Source: Peribacillus frigoritolerans | Lineage (GTDB): Bacteria > Bacillota > Bacilli > Bacillales > DSM-1321 | Reading direction: 5' to 3' | NCBI RefSeq assembly: GCF_001636405.1 | Contig: NZ_KV440950.1 | Span: forward strand, 830,001-891,701 | Length of the DNA: 61,701 nucleotides | Shown: positions 26,436 to 34,970 of the stretch, piece by piece | How positions within the stretch are numbered: position 1 is the stretch's first letter | Layout: each line of letters begins with the position of its first letter | Made by a program: the position numbers and the translations under genes | The notes under the pieces: model-generated | Databases searched by the model: none | Seen by the model: the letters and a program-made list of their open reading frames with translations, nothing else | What the model was told of the DNA's origin: nothing

Positions 26436-26585
26436 CTAATCCTCTTGTAAACTTCCTTCATTTTTTAAATATGCTTCTATTTCAGTCATCCCTTTACGCT
26501 TCGGATAACGCATTTTCACAAGAACGACTTCGTCCCCCTTAATTTCTCTACCACATTTACCACAATTGGGGTCTTTCCCGAACAT
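26436..26585 (-). CDS. Small CxxC zinc-ribbon-like protein, possibly shortened
   Basis: A 49-aa protein starting MFGKDPNCGKCGREIKGDE and continuing VKMRYPKRKGMTEIEAYLKNEG. I recall a short Bacillus family with the same middle that ends with a second CxxC-type pair. Here the protein stops at EGSLQED with a TAG and has no second Cys pair, so the zinc knuckle may be lost. The ATG follows AGAGGTG. The function is unknown. Confidence 0.65.
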   Translation of the reverse strand: MFGKDPNCGKCGREIKGDEVVLVKMRYPKRKGMTEIEAYLKNEGSLQED

Positions 26586-26743
26586 TACAACACCTCTAAG
26601 GTAATAGATTGACTTCAATGAAACGTTAAATCTCCCCAAACCATCACATATGTATTTAACATTTACAAATCTAAATTGGACTTTGCTTTAATCCTTCGCT
26701 AATGAAAATGGAAGCAGCCGTTTCACAATCTGGCTGAATAGAA

Positions 26744-26778
26744 AAAGGCCTGCCGCTTTCGTGACAGGCTTTTCTCTC
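26744..26778 (-). terminator. Terminator after mnaA
   Basis: On the minus strand GCCTGTCA pairs imperfectly with the facing GGCAGGC, followed by five Ts. Confidence 0.75.
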
Positions 26779-26789
26779 TATTTTATTTT

Positions 26790-27926
26790 TTATAATGGAA
26801 GGGGTGATTTCACTTCGCAATGCGTTAATAGGATATCGACAATCCGCTTTGAAGCGAATCCATCTCCATATGGGTTGGAAGCTGTCGCCATTTTTTTATA
26901 GGTTTCTTCATTTGTAAGTAACTCTGAGGCTAGTTGATAAATTCGTTCTTCCTCAATTCCTGCCAATAAAAGGGTACCGGCATCGATTCCTTCCGGACGT
27001 TCTGTTGTATCGCGTAACACAAGGACAGGAACGCCAAGTGAGGGAGCTTCTTCTTGCACCCCTCCGGAATCTGTCAATATGAGATGGGCGTGCGCCGCAA
27101 AATTATGAAAATCAAGTACCTCAAGCGGCTCTATTAAGTGAAGCCTTTCCGTTTCACCGAAAATCCGGTAAGCAATTTCACGGACAACCGGGTTTTTATG
27201 AAGCGGGAAAACAACTTGGATATCCGTGTAATCTTCAAGCAGCCGTTTGACGGAACGGAATATTTCTTCCATTGGTTTTCCGATATTTTCCCGTCTGTGC
27301 GCTGTCATCAATAACATGCGATCTCCATTCAAACCAGATAGAATCGGATGATCATAGTCTTTATTTACTGTTGTTTTCAAAGCATCGATAGCCGTATTGC
27401 CAGTAATATGGATACAATCACTCTTTTTATTTTCCAAAATTAGATTCTCTGCCGCCTGATTTGTAGGGGCAAAGTGCAAATCAGCCATGACGCCTGTCAG
27501 CTGCCTATTCATCTCTTCAGGATATGGAGAATACTTATTACCAGTCCGCAGACCAGCTTCAACGTGACCAATCTGTATCTTATTATAGAAGGCTGCCAGG
27601 CTGGCGATGAAAGTTGTCGTGGTATCCCCATGTACGAGGACGATATCCGGTTTTATTTCTTTCATGAGCGAACTCAATTTTTCAAGCCCTCGTGTTGTAA
27701 TCTCTTCTAATGTTTGTCTATCCTTCATCATATCCAAATCGTGATCTGGATTTATTTGAAAACATTGCAAGACTTGGTCGAGCATTTCCCTATGCTGGGC
27801 GGTGACCACCACGATGGTTTCTATTTCTTCTGGATGCTTTTTCAGTTCCAAAACGACTGGTGCCATTTTGATAGCCTCTGGTCTTGTACCAAATACGGTC
27901 ATGACCTTAATACGTTGTTTAGACAT
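26790..27926 (-). CDS. mnaA: UDP-N-acetylglucosamine 2-epimerase
   Basis: A 378-aa non-hydrolysing epimerase that interconverts UDP-GlcNAc and UDP-ManNAc. Characteristic stretches are VFGTRPEAIKMAP (N-terminus), VHGDTTTTFIASLAAFY, HVEAGLRTGNKYSPYPEE, TAHRRENIG and LTDSGGVQEEAPSLG. It is very close to B. subtilis MnaA. The second ATG of the frame (27926) has the better spacing from GGAGG; a start at 27932 is possible. It is divergent from the glycosyltransferase genes and supplies the substrate of WecC, encoded at the other end of the cassette. Confidence 0.95.
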   Translation of the reverse strand: MSKQRIKVMTVFGTRPEAIKMAPVVLELKKHPEEIETIVVVTAQHREMLDQVLQCFQINPDHDLDMMKDRQTLEEITTRGLEKLSSLMKEIKPDIVLVHGDTTTTFIASLAAFYNKIQIGHVEAGLRTGNKYSPYPEEMNRQLTGVMADLHFAPTNQAAENLILENKKSDCIHITGNTAIDALKTTVNKDYDHPILSGLNGDRMLLMTAHRRENIGKPMEEIFRSVKRLLEDYTDIQVVFPLHKNPVVREIAYRIFGETERLHLIEPLEVLDFHNFAAHAHLILTDSGGVQEEAPSLGVPVLVLRDTTERPEGIDAGTLLLAGIEEERIYQLASELLTNEETYKKMATASNPYGDGFASKRIVDILLTHCEVKSPLPL

Positions 27927-28121
27927 GCTCATTTCCTCCCCTTCTGAATGTCTCCCCCATTATAACGGGAAGTTCAGGGGAAATATAAAAACGAAACAAT
28001 TATTAACAGAATTTTTACAATATTAATAATGACTTTATACTTCTTTAACCTTAAGTTAATATCTGGCATTTACAATATAAAGCAGGAAGTAAGCTAAGCA
28101 GAATAGAGGTGATAGGCGAAT

Positions 28122-29327
28122 ATGAAAAGCGTCCTGATGATCGTGCAAAACTTTTATCCGGAAATCGGAAGTGCGGGAAATAGAATGAAAAATATATATC
28201 TCCATTTGAAAAGAAACGGATTCGAGGTAACGGTCATCACATTGAAGCCGAGTTATCCTAATCAAAGTTTATATCAAGATACAAAGTTTTGGGATGAAGA
28301 TAGCATTGAAGAAGATGTCATCAGGATTAAGCCGGACAAAGTGAAGAGGTATACAAGCAATATGGGGAAGCGGTTGCTTCATTATCTTGAAGCGATGTGG
28401 CTTTTCATTTATACAATCATCCGTCTCGAAAAAAAATATGATTATGTGTTTGCCACGACCCCGCCCATCTTCCCTACATTGGCAGCGTTGATCGCCAAGA
28501 AAAAGATGAAGGCGAAACTCATTACCGATGTCAGGGATTTATGGCCGGAATCGTTGATAGGGGTAGGCGTATTCAATAATAAGTGGGTATTGAAAATCGC
28601 TTTCTTCCTGGAAAGGAAGCTATATAGGCATTCAGATTTTATTATCATCAATAGTCCTGGTTTCAGGGATTATATCGTTGCAAAGGGAGTCAAGGAAGAG
28701 GCCATCCAATTCATCCCCAATTCGCTTACTGCGGATGAGCTGACGTTAAAGAACTTGCTTACACCCGTATCGGAAAAGGTAATCAAGGTCGTTTATGCGG
28801 GGAATATCGGACTGGCCCAGGATTTGAAAAAACTGATAGCCGTAGCTGAAAAGCTAAGGGAACATAAACAAATCGAGTTCTCGATGATTGGATATGGATA
28901 TCGGATATCCGAAGTGGAGAAGGAGATAAGCTCTAGAGGGCTGACCAATATTAAGGTGATTAATGCGATGAATCGAAGAGTGACTCTTCATGAAGTTTCA
29001 ACGTCTCATATTGCCTATGTGAGCTTGGTTGAAAAAGAAGTCTTCAATAAGGTCCTGCCCGGTAAAATCATCGATTATATGTGTGTCGGAAAACCCATTG
29101 TCGGTGATGTGGACGGCAGGGCCAAGAAGATGCTCATAGAGGCGAAATGCGGGTTGGTGGCAGAGAGCAGAAATGTTGATGAAATTTGTCAGCATATATT
29201 GACAATGGCCTCAGATCCGGCCCTTCGTGAAGAACTGGGAGAAAACGGTCATCGGTATGCTAAACAACATTTTCAATGGTCTAAAAATATTAAAGGTCTC
29301 ATCAACGTGATGGAAGCGTCAGGCTGA
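28122..29327 (+). CDS. Glycosyltransferase family 4, WbuB-like
   Basis: A 401-aa GT-B-fold glycosyltransferase. The acceptor domain starts MKSVLMIVQNFYPEIGSAGNR, and the nucleotide-sugar domain contains VYAGNIGLAQDLKKL (about 225-239) and the E-x7-E-like region with LPGKIIDYMCVGKPIVGD (about 310-327). It lacks membrane anchors and resembles transferases acting on GlcNAc/FucNAc residues in O-antigen or capsule repeats. It is first of three collinear genes, 23 bp before the next. Confidence 0.88.
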   Translation: MKSVLMIVQNFYPEIGSAGNRMKNIYLHLKRNGFEVTVITLKPSYPNQSLYQDTKFWDEDSIEEDVIRIKPDKVKRYTSNMGKRLLHYLEAMWLFIYTIIRLEKKYDYVFATTPPIFPTLAALIAKKKMKAKLITDVRDLWPESLIGVGVFNNKWVLKIAFFLERKLYRHSDFIIINSPGFRDYIVAKGVKEEAIQFIPNSLTADELTLKNLLTPVSEKVIKVVYAGNIGLAQDLKKLIAVAEKLREHKQIEFSMIGYGYRISEVEKEISSRGLTNIKVINAMNRRVTLHEVSTSHIAYVSLVEKEVFNKVLPGKIIDYMCVGKPIVGDVDGRAKKMLIEAKCGLVAESRNVDEICQHILTMASDPALREELGENGHRYAKQHFQWSKNIKGLINVMEASG

Positions 29328-29350
29328 AAAATCCGGAAGTGGAGGACAAC

Positions 29351-30667
29351 ATGGCGAAGAAAGTATGTATGTTCGTGTGGAATCACTTTACGAACGATGC
29401 GAGGGTTCTAAGAGAATGCACAGCACTTACAGAAGCGGGTTATGAAGTTGACTTAATTGCCATTCATAACTGGAAAATCGAAGGTTTGGCCAAAAAGGAG
29501 AAACACCAAAATGGTTTCTCGGTCACTAGGGTGAATAACCGCTGGGAGGCGCTTAATAAGATTCTCAGGATCGTAGGCAAATTGAAGAAAAAGAAGTTTG
29601 AAATCGCCCTATTTGCCTTAGTGATCTGGAATACATTGTGGAATTTGAACTTGATCAACGGCTGGGTGGGGTCGGGAATACTGTTCGGTGCATTTGCACT
29701 CCTTGCGCTGGGCACCATGTTCATCACGAAAACGAAGCTGCCGACACTATTAACGAGGAGCTACATTTTTGGTCAAATGATCTATCATGGCCGGAAAAGG
29801 AAATATGATTTCTATCATTCAAATGACTTGAATACGCTCATGCAGGGAGCGATCAGCAGTAAATGGCTGAGAAGGAAAAAGCTGATTTATGATTCGCATG
29901 AAGTACAAACGAGCAGAACGGGATATAATAGCCGAATTTACGGGATGATGGAGAAATTCCTATTAATGTTCGTCGATGAAATGATTGCTGAAAACCATAC
30001 GAGAGCTAAGTATAACGAAGACTTATATGGTCTGTATCCCAAGGTGGTCCATAACTACCCGATTCCAACCAATCCGGAGGAAAGTACGGCCGTGAATTTG
30101 CATGAGCTGCTCGATTTGCCAGAGAATGAACCGATATTGTTATACCAAGGCGGCGTTCAAATGGGCAGAGGGTTAGAGCAATTGGTTGATGCTGTACCGA
30201 TGATCGAGGGAGGAACGGTAGTTTTTATCGGGGATGGAAGGATCAAGGATGAATTAATGAAGAAAGTAAGCGACATGAACCTGGAGCATCGTGTGAAGTT
30301 CCTGCCGAAGGTTCCGGTCGACGAGCTGCTCCATTATACAAAGAATGCGTATTTAGGTTTTCAGATATTGAATAATGTCTGCTTTAATCACTACTCCGCT
30401 TCTTCAAATAAATTGTTTGAATACATGATGAGCGGTGTGCCAGTGGTTGCCTGCAGCTTTCCTGAAATTCAAAAGGTTGTCGATACGGAAAAAATCGGTG
30501 TATGTGTCGATTCGCATGATCCAAAATCAATTGCCGAAGGTGTCAATTACTTATTGAAGCATCCTGAAAAAAGGGCGGAAATGAGTCAAAACTGTCTGAA
30601 GGCGCGACAAAAATACAATTGGAAACAAGAGAAGGAAATCTTTATCGAAATCTATCAAACAGCCTAA
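29351..30667 (+). CDS. Glycosyltransferase family 4 with membrane insert
   Basis: A 438-aa glycosyltransferase. Two hydrophobic stretches at about residues 87-124 suggest that it is held in the membrane between its two Rossmann-like halves. The donor domain has LLYQGGVQMGRGLEQLV, VFIGDGRIKDEL and KLFEYMMSGVPVVAC. The ATG at 29351 follows GTGGAGG. It probably adds a sugar, perhaps ManNAcA, to a lipid-linked glycan; this is inferred from its neighbours. Confidence 0.87.
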   Translation: MAKKVCMFVWNHFTNDARVLRECTALTEAGYEVDLIAIHNWKIEGLAKKEKHQNGFSVTRVNNRWEALNKILRIVGKLKKKKFEIALFALVIWNTLWNLNLINGWVGSGILFGAFALLALGTMFITKTKLPTLLTRSYIFGQMIYHGRKRKYDFYHSNDLNTLMQGAISSKWLRRKKLIYDSHEVQTSRTGYNSRIYGMMEKFLLMFVDEMIAENHTRAKYNEDLYGLYPKVVHNYPIPTNPEESTAVNLHELLDLPENEPILLYQGGVQMGRGLEQLVDAVPMIEGGTVVFIGDGRIKDELMKKVSDMNLEHRVKFLPKVPVDELLHYTKNAYLGFQILNNVCFNHYSASSNKLFEYMMSGVPVVACSFPEIQKVVDTEKIGVCVDSHDPKSIAEGVNYLLKHPEKRAEMSQNCLKARQKYNWKQEKEIFIEIYQTA

Positions 30668-30708
30668 CAAATTTGAGTGCAGCAGAAAAATAGATAGGAG
30701 TGGTTTAT

Positions 30709-32010
30709 ATGAAACTTTGTACAATCGGACTTGGTTATATCGGACTTCCAACTTCTTTAATGTTTGCTAAATACGGTGCCGATGTTGTCGGCGTGGATAT
30801 CCATCCTGAGATTATTTCCAATTTGAATAGCGGCAGGCTCCATATCGAAGAACCTGGATTGGATGAGGTATTAGAAGAAGTGCTAACTTCCAATAAGTTC
30901 CGAGCTGCTTTAAGCCCGGAACATGCGGATGTTTTCATCATCGCGGTGCCTACTCCAAATAAAAAGGACATGCACCAATCCTGTGATTTAACACATGTCT
31001 TGGATGCCACCTCAAACATTCTTCCTTTTATCAAAAAAGGGAATGTCATCATTATCGAATCGACGATAGCGCCAAGAAGCATGGATGATCATATTAAACC
31101 GATGATCGAGAGGACGGGCCTTACCATCGGAAAAGACATTTTCCTCGTACATTGTCCGGAACGCGTTTTACCTGGAAGGATTCTTGAAGAGTTGGTTCAT
31201 AATAACCGTATCGTCGGGGGCATCACCGAAACATGCTCATATAAAGGAAGTCTTGTTTACAAAACCTTCGTTCAAGGGGAGATCATTCAGACCGATGCGA
31301 AAACGGCTGAAATGTCCAAACTGATGGAAAACACCTTCAGGGATGTCAATATCGCCCTTGCGAATGAGCTGACGAAAATCTGTTTCGAGCTGGACATCAA
31401 TGTTTTGGATGTCATATCGATGGCAAACAAACACCCTCGTGTCAATATACACCAACCAGGACCAGGAGTTGGCGGCCATTGTTTAGCGGTCGATCCGTAT
31501 TTCGTCGTTGCAAAGGCACCGGAGTATGCGAGAATCATTAAATTGGCCCGTGATACCAACGTATCGATGCCTTATTACATCGTTAATTCCGTAAGGATGA
31601 TGCTAGAGGGGATCCGGAAGCCAAAAGTAGCTGTTTTCGGTCTTGCATACAAAGGAAATGTAGATGATATTCGTGAAAGTCCCGCCATTGATGTCGTCAA
31701 TATCTTGATGGGGATGGAAAACATGGATGTAGCCTTGCATGACCCGCATGTCCAATCTGGAAAGATGCCAGTCGTATCAGTGGAAGACGCTGTAAATGAT
31801 GCTGACTTGATACTTATCCTGACTGACCATGATGAATTTAAACAGATGGATTATGATAAGCTATCGAATCTCATGAGCAATAAATTGATTCTGGATACAC
31901 GCAATTGCATTGATGCAACTAAAACAGATGTCCCGGTGGCGAACCTGGGCAATATATATCAATACAAAACGGTGTCCATGAAAAAAGACAGGAATAAAGC
32001 GATCATCTAA
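30709..32010 (+). CDS. wecC: UDP-N-acetyl-D-mannosamine dehydrogenase
   Basis: A 433-aa member of the UDP-glucose/GDP-mannose dehydrogenase family. It oxidises UDP-ManNAc twice to UDP-ManNAcA with NAD. The N-terminal Rossmann motif is GLGYIGLPTS, the catalytic Cys258 lies in GGHCLAVDPYF, and the C-terminal domain has FGLAYKGNVDDIRESPA. The ESTIAP segment and overall resemblance favour the ManNAc branch over UDP-Glc dehydrogenase, and linkage to mnaA supports this. The ATG at 30709 follows TAGGAGTGG. Confidence 0.92.
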   Translation: MKLCTIGLGYIGLPTSLMFAKYGADVVGVDIHPEIISNLNSGRLHIEEPGLDEVLEEVLTSNKFRAALSPEHADVFIIAVPTPNKKDMHQSCDLTHVLDATSNILPFIKKGNVIIIESTIAPRSMDDHIKPMIERTGLTIGKDIFLVHCPERVLPGRILEELVHNNRIVGGITETCSYKGSLVYKTFVQGEIIQTDAKTAEMSKLMENTFRDVNIALANELTKICFELDINVLDVISMANKHPRVNIHQPGPGVGGHCLAVDPYFVVAKAPEYARIIKLARDTNVSMPYYIVNSVRMMLEGIRKPKVAVFGLAYKGNVDDIRESPAIDVVNILMGMENMDVALHDPHVQSGKMPVVSVEDAVNDADLILILTDHDEFKQMDYDKLSNLMSNKLILDTRNCIDATKTDVPVANLGNIYQYKTVSMKKDRNKAII

Positions 32011-32047
32011 AAACTTGGACAACATCGATAACGGAATAACGATTAAG

Positions 32048-32076
32048 GGGGCACTGACTATCACAGTGCCCTTTTT
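32048..32076 (+). terminator. Terminator after wecC
   Basis: Eight-base-pair stem GGGCACTG/CAGTGCCC followed by five Ts. Confidence 0.88.
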
Positions 32077-32082
32077 CCACTG

Positions 32083-32111
32083 AAAAAAAGGACCATGCAA
32101 GAAAGTGGTCC
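32083..32111 (-). terminator. Distal GGACCA hairpin with U-tract (minus strand)
   Basis: GGACCA (32090-32095) pairs with TGGTCC (32106-32111). On the minus strand it is followed by seven Ts. It is a near-copy of the hairpin directly after pckA, with array D in between. Confidence 0.75.
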
Positions 32112-32210
32112 TTTCAGAACGTGGAAACGATCCAGTTGGTTTCAGATCCGCTTCCTGTACGTCAAGCCTCCTCACCGCAAGCATCCTAGCAGAGTCTCGG
32201 CTAGCCAATT

Positions 32211-32510
32211 ATTCGAGCGCAGCCGTCATATTTCGGGTTATAAGGCAGTATTCGAGCGCAGCCGCCGTTTTTCGTGCTGCAAGGCAGAGAATTCGAACGC
32301 AGATGGCGTATTTCGAGCTATAACGCAGTAATTTCGACCACAGATGGCATATTTCGAGCTGTATGGCGTGAATTCGACAGTAGACGTGTATTCGGGTGCA
32401 AGGCAGTAAATTTGAGCGCAGCCGCCATATTTCGGGGTGTATGTCAGTAATTTCGAGCGAAGATGCCGTATTTCGGGTTACTTGGTACTTTATTCGACAG
32501 TAGACGAGGT
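32211..32510. repeat. Array D: about eight 38-41-bp units
   Basis: Units begin with an (A)TTCGAGCGCAG-like block near 32211, 32250, 32291, 32332, 32372, 32411, 32451 and 32492. Each has a second related half with ATTTCGGGTTATA or ATTTCGAGCTATA about 20 bp on, ending in GGCAGTAA. The half-unit is therefore close to 20.5 bp, as in arrays A-C, but the sequence is different. It lies between convergent wecC and pckA, inside the two GGACCA hairpins. Confidence 0.85.
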
Positions 32511-32586
32511 ATTTCCCCTTCCATGGCACTTTATAAAGTAATCCATAATCATGGTTCGGGAAGTGACGTTTCCTGCCGACAAACTG

Positions 32587-32614
32587 AAAGGACCAAGCAA
32601 GAGCTTGGTCCTTT
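32587..32614 (-). terminator. Proximal GGACCA hairpin after pckA
   Basis: GGACCAAGC and GCTTGGTCC form a nine-base-pair stem. On the minus strand only TTTCAG follows, so as a pckA terminator it should be leaky. Confidence 0.7.
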
Positions 32615-32627
32615 TGTGTACAATTTA

Positions 32628-34214
32628 TTAAGCTGTCGGGCCGCCAAGTTCTTCGATTTCACTTGGAACGCTTTTGAATTTCTTGAAGTTTGCACGGAAT
32701 TGTGCGGCAAGGTCTGTTGCTGCTTCTTTATAAGCGGCAGGATCTGCCCAAGTCTTGATTGGTTGAAGCACTTCATCAGGAACACCAGGAACATGAAGCG
32801 GGATATCCAAACCGAAGATATCATCTTTGATCGTTTCGATGTTCGCTAATTCACCTTCAAGCGCCGCTTGTACCATTGCACGGGTGTAAGCAAGTTTCAT
32901 ACGGCTTCCAGTTCCGTATGCACCGCCAGTCCATCCTGTGTTGACAAGGTAAACTTTTGCATTGTGCTCGTCAATTTTATCACCAAGCATCTCAGCATAG
33001 CGTGTAGCTGGAAGCGGTAAGAATGGTGAACCGAAGCAAGTGGAGAATGTAGCTTCCGGTGAGGTTACGCCTCTTTCAGTACCAGCCAATTTACTAGTGT
33101 ATCCGCTTAGGAAGTGGAACATTGCCTGTTCTTTGGAAAGCTTGCTGATTGGAGGCAGAACGCCTGAAGCATCAGCCGTTAAGAAAATGATTGTATTTGG
33201 ATGTCCTGCAATACTTGGGTTCACGATGTTATCGATTGCTTGCATTTGGTAAGCAGCACGAGTGTTTTCAGTCAATGAACTGTCATCATAGTTCGCTTCA
33301 CGCGTATCCGGATCAACAACAACATTTTCCAATACAGCACCAAAACGGATTGCATCGAAAATTTGCGGTTCTTTTTCACGTGAAAGGTTGATCGTTTTTG
33401 CATAGCAGCCGCCTTCGATGTTGAATACGCCGTTAGAAGACCAGCCGTGCTCATCATCGCCAATCAATTTACGGCTAGTGTCTGCTGATAAAGTTGTTTT
33501 GCCTGTACCGGACAGTCCGAAGAATAAAGCGACGTCCCCTTCACGTCCTACGTTAGCAGAGCAATGCATTGGAAGGATTCCAGCCTCTGGAAGTAAGTAG
33601 TTCATGATCGAGAAGATCGATTTTTTCATTTCTCCTGCATATTCCGTTCCGCCGATCAGGATCGTACGGCGTTCAAATGAAACGATGATGAACGTTTCGG
33701 ATGTAGTTCCGTCCACTTCTGGGTCCGCTTTGAAGTTAGGTGCAGAAAGGATCGTGAATTCAGCTTCGTGACCTCTCAGCTCCTCTTCGTTTGGACGGAT
33801 GAACAATGTATGGGCGAAAAGGTTATGCCAAGCATATTCATTGACAACACGGATGGGAAGACGTGACGATTCGTCTGCACCAGCGAAACCTTTAAAAACA
33901 AAAATCTCTTCTTTTGCTTTTAGGTAGTCAACTACTTTATTATATAGTTTATTGAACACATCTTCGGAAATCGGCCGGTTCACGGGACCCCAATCGATTT
34001 TATCTTTAACGGATGCTTCTTCCACGATAAATTTATCTTTAGGTGAACGACCGGTATATTTGCCAGTTTCAGCTTTTACCGCGCCGGTTGATGTTAAAAC
34101 GCCTTCATTTCTGCTTAGTACTTTTTCGACCAATTGAGGAACTGATAGTTGAGTTTGCACATTGTTTCCTGTTAATAATTGGTGTAACTCATTAGAAACG
34201 TCTACAGAATTCAT
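32628..34214 (-). CDS. pckA: Phosphoenolpyruvate carboxykinase (ATP)
   Basis: A 528-aa enzyme that converts oxaloacetate to PEP for gluconeogenesis. The kinase-1a P-loop [11 protein letters not shown] is at about residues 233-243, the Mn-binding region [21 protein letters not shown] precedes it, and IGDDEHGW and [10 protein letters not shown] follow. N-terminal TGRSPKDKF and RLPIRVV segments are also typical. Length equals B. subtilis PckA. The ATG at 34214 is used because the longer frame runs into the promoter. A CcpN-like box lies at the promoter. Confidence 0.97.
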   Translation of the reverse strand: MNSVDVSNELHQLLTGNNVQTQLSVPQLVEKVLSRNEGVLTSTGAVKAETGKYTGRSPKDKFIVEEASVKDKIDWGPVNRPISEDVFNKLYNKVVDYLKAKEEIFVFKGFAGADESSRLPIRVVNEYAWHNLFAHTLFIRPNEEELRGHEAEFTILSAPNFKADPEVDGTTSETFIIVSFERRTILIGGTEYAGEMKKSIFSIMNYLLPEAGILPMHCSANVGREGDVALFFGLSGTGKTTLSADTSRKLIGDDEHGWSSNGVFNIEGGCYAKTINLSREKEPQIFDAIRFGAVLENVVVDPDTREANYDDSSLTENTRAAYQMQAIDNIVNPSIAGHPNTIIFLTADASGVLPPISKLSKEQAMFHFLSGYTSKLAGTERGVTSPEATFSTCFGSPFLPLPATRYAEMLGDKIDEHNAKVYLVNTGWTGGAYGTGSRMKLAYTRAMVQAALEGELANIETIKDDIFGLDIPLHVPGVPDEVLQPIKTWADPAAYKEAATDLAAQFRANFKKFKSVPSEIEELGGPTA

Positions 34215-34247
34215 ATATGAGGTACCTTCCTTTGTTTGAGTTTTTAG

Positions 34248-34276
34248 ATTATAATTAGTATAACACATTCATTTAA
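34248..34276 (-). promoter_or_regulatory. pckA promoter with CcpN-like box
   Basis: On the minus strand there is a TATAAT (34253-34248). The 11-mer TGTGTTATACT (34267-34257) lies just upstream and matches the CcpN motif TRTGHYATAYW as I remember it. The -35 (TTAAAT) is weak. CcpN represses pckA and gapB in the presence of glucose in B. subtilis. Confidence 0.6.
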
Positions 34277-34595
34277 TTAGTCTATACTATTTCTTTTAAT
34301 TTGTGATTATTTTCAGCTGGCCGCATTAATCATTTTAATCCGGCAGGAACCGAGTCAGGATGATCGCATAGACTTTCATGAGGAAAAATTATTTAAATAG
34401 GAAGTAAGTAAACAATATATGTCTAAAAGGAAAGTCAGGATGTCGTTCCTTTTCGATATTCAGTACTTTATTATTAATGGCAATTTACAACATTTCTATT
34501 CGTATATTGCGTTGTAAACCCCTCTAGGACGTTGTATCAACATGTTTTTTCAAATGAACGCCATTCTGGGTGGAAATGTTCTTTTTAGAAAAGCA
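34277..34595. other. pckA-metK intergenic region, nothing further recognised
   Basis: AT-rich, with several TTGTA/TACAA motifs near 34485-34530 but no ORF with a ribosome site, hairpin terminator or repeat that I can support. Confidence 0.5.
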
Positions 34596-34623
34596 TTGAC
34601 AAATTCCAGCCAGATACGATAAT
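34596..34623 (+). promoter_or_regulatory. Promoter of the metK riboswitch transcript
   Basis: A perfect TTGACA (34596-34601) and GATAAT (34618-34623) with a 16-bp spacer, 19 nt before the SAM riboswitch. Confidence 0.75.
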
Positions 34624-34641
34624 ATCTTAAATTGTACGGAT

Positions 34642-34806
34642 TCTCTTATCCCGAGTTGGTGGAGGGACAGGCCCTTTGAAACCCAGCAACCTGCCATATT
34701 GAACTTGACTCCAAGATCGATCGCCGAAAATAAAGCGAAGGTCTTCAAGGAATAGTGGTGATGGTGCTAACCTGAGCAAGGTAAAAAACCCTTGAACGAT
34801 AAGAGT
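34642..34806 (+). ncRNA. SAM-I (S-box) riboswitch
   Basis: The aptamer is bounded by the P1 arms TCTCTTATC and GATAAGAG. It contains the conserved GGTGGAGGGACAGGCCC and GAAACCCAGCAACC segments and, further on, GGTGCTAACCTGAGCAAGG. The P3 arm is extended. When SAM is high, P1 is stabilised and the downstream terminator forms, lowering metK expression. Confidence 0.95.
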
Positions 34807-34829
34807 GAAAGGATAGAAGACAGAATTTT

Positions 34830-34866
34830 AAACCTTTCCTCATTTGCCAGGGAAGGTTTTTGTGTT
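34830..34866 (+). terminator. Riboswitch-controlled terminator before metK
   Basis: AAACCTTTCC pairs with GGGAAGGTTT, followed by TTGTGTTTTT. It is the expression platform of the SAM-I riboswitch. Confidence 0.85.
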
Positions 34867-34970
34867 TTTTATAAGTAATTCTGTGTCTATAGTTGAAACT
34901 AATGAGGGAAACGAGTTCCGTAAAAACAGGCTTATGCCTACAACATACTAACTTCCAAGGAGGAAATATG

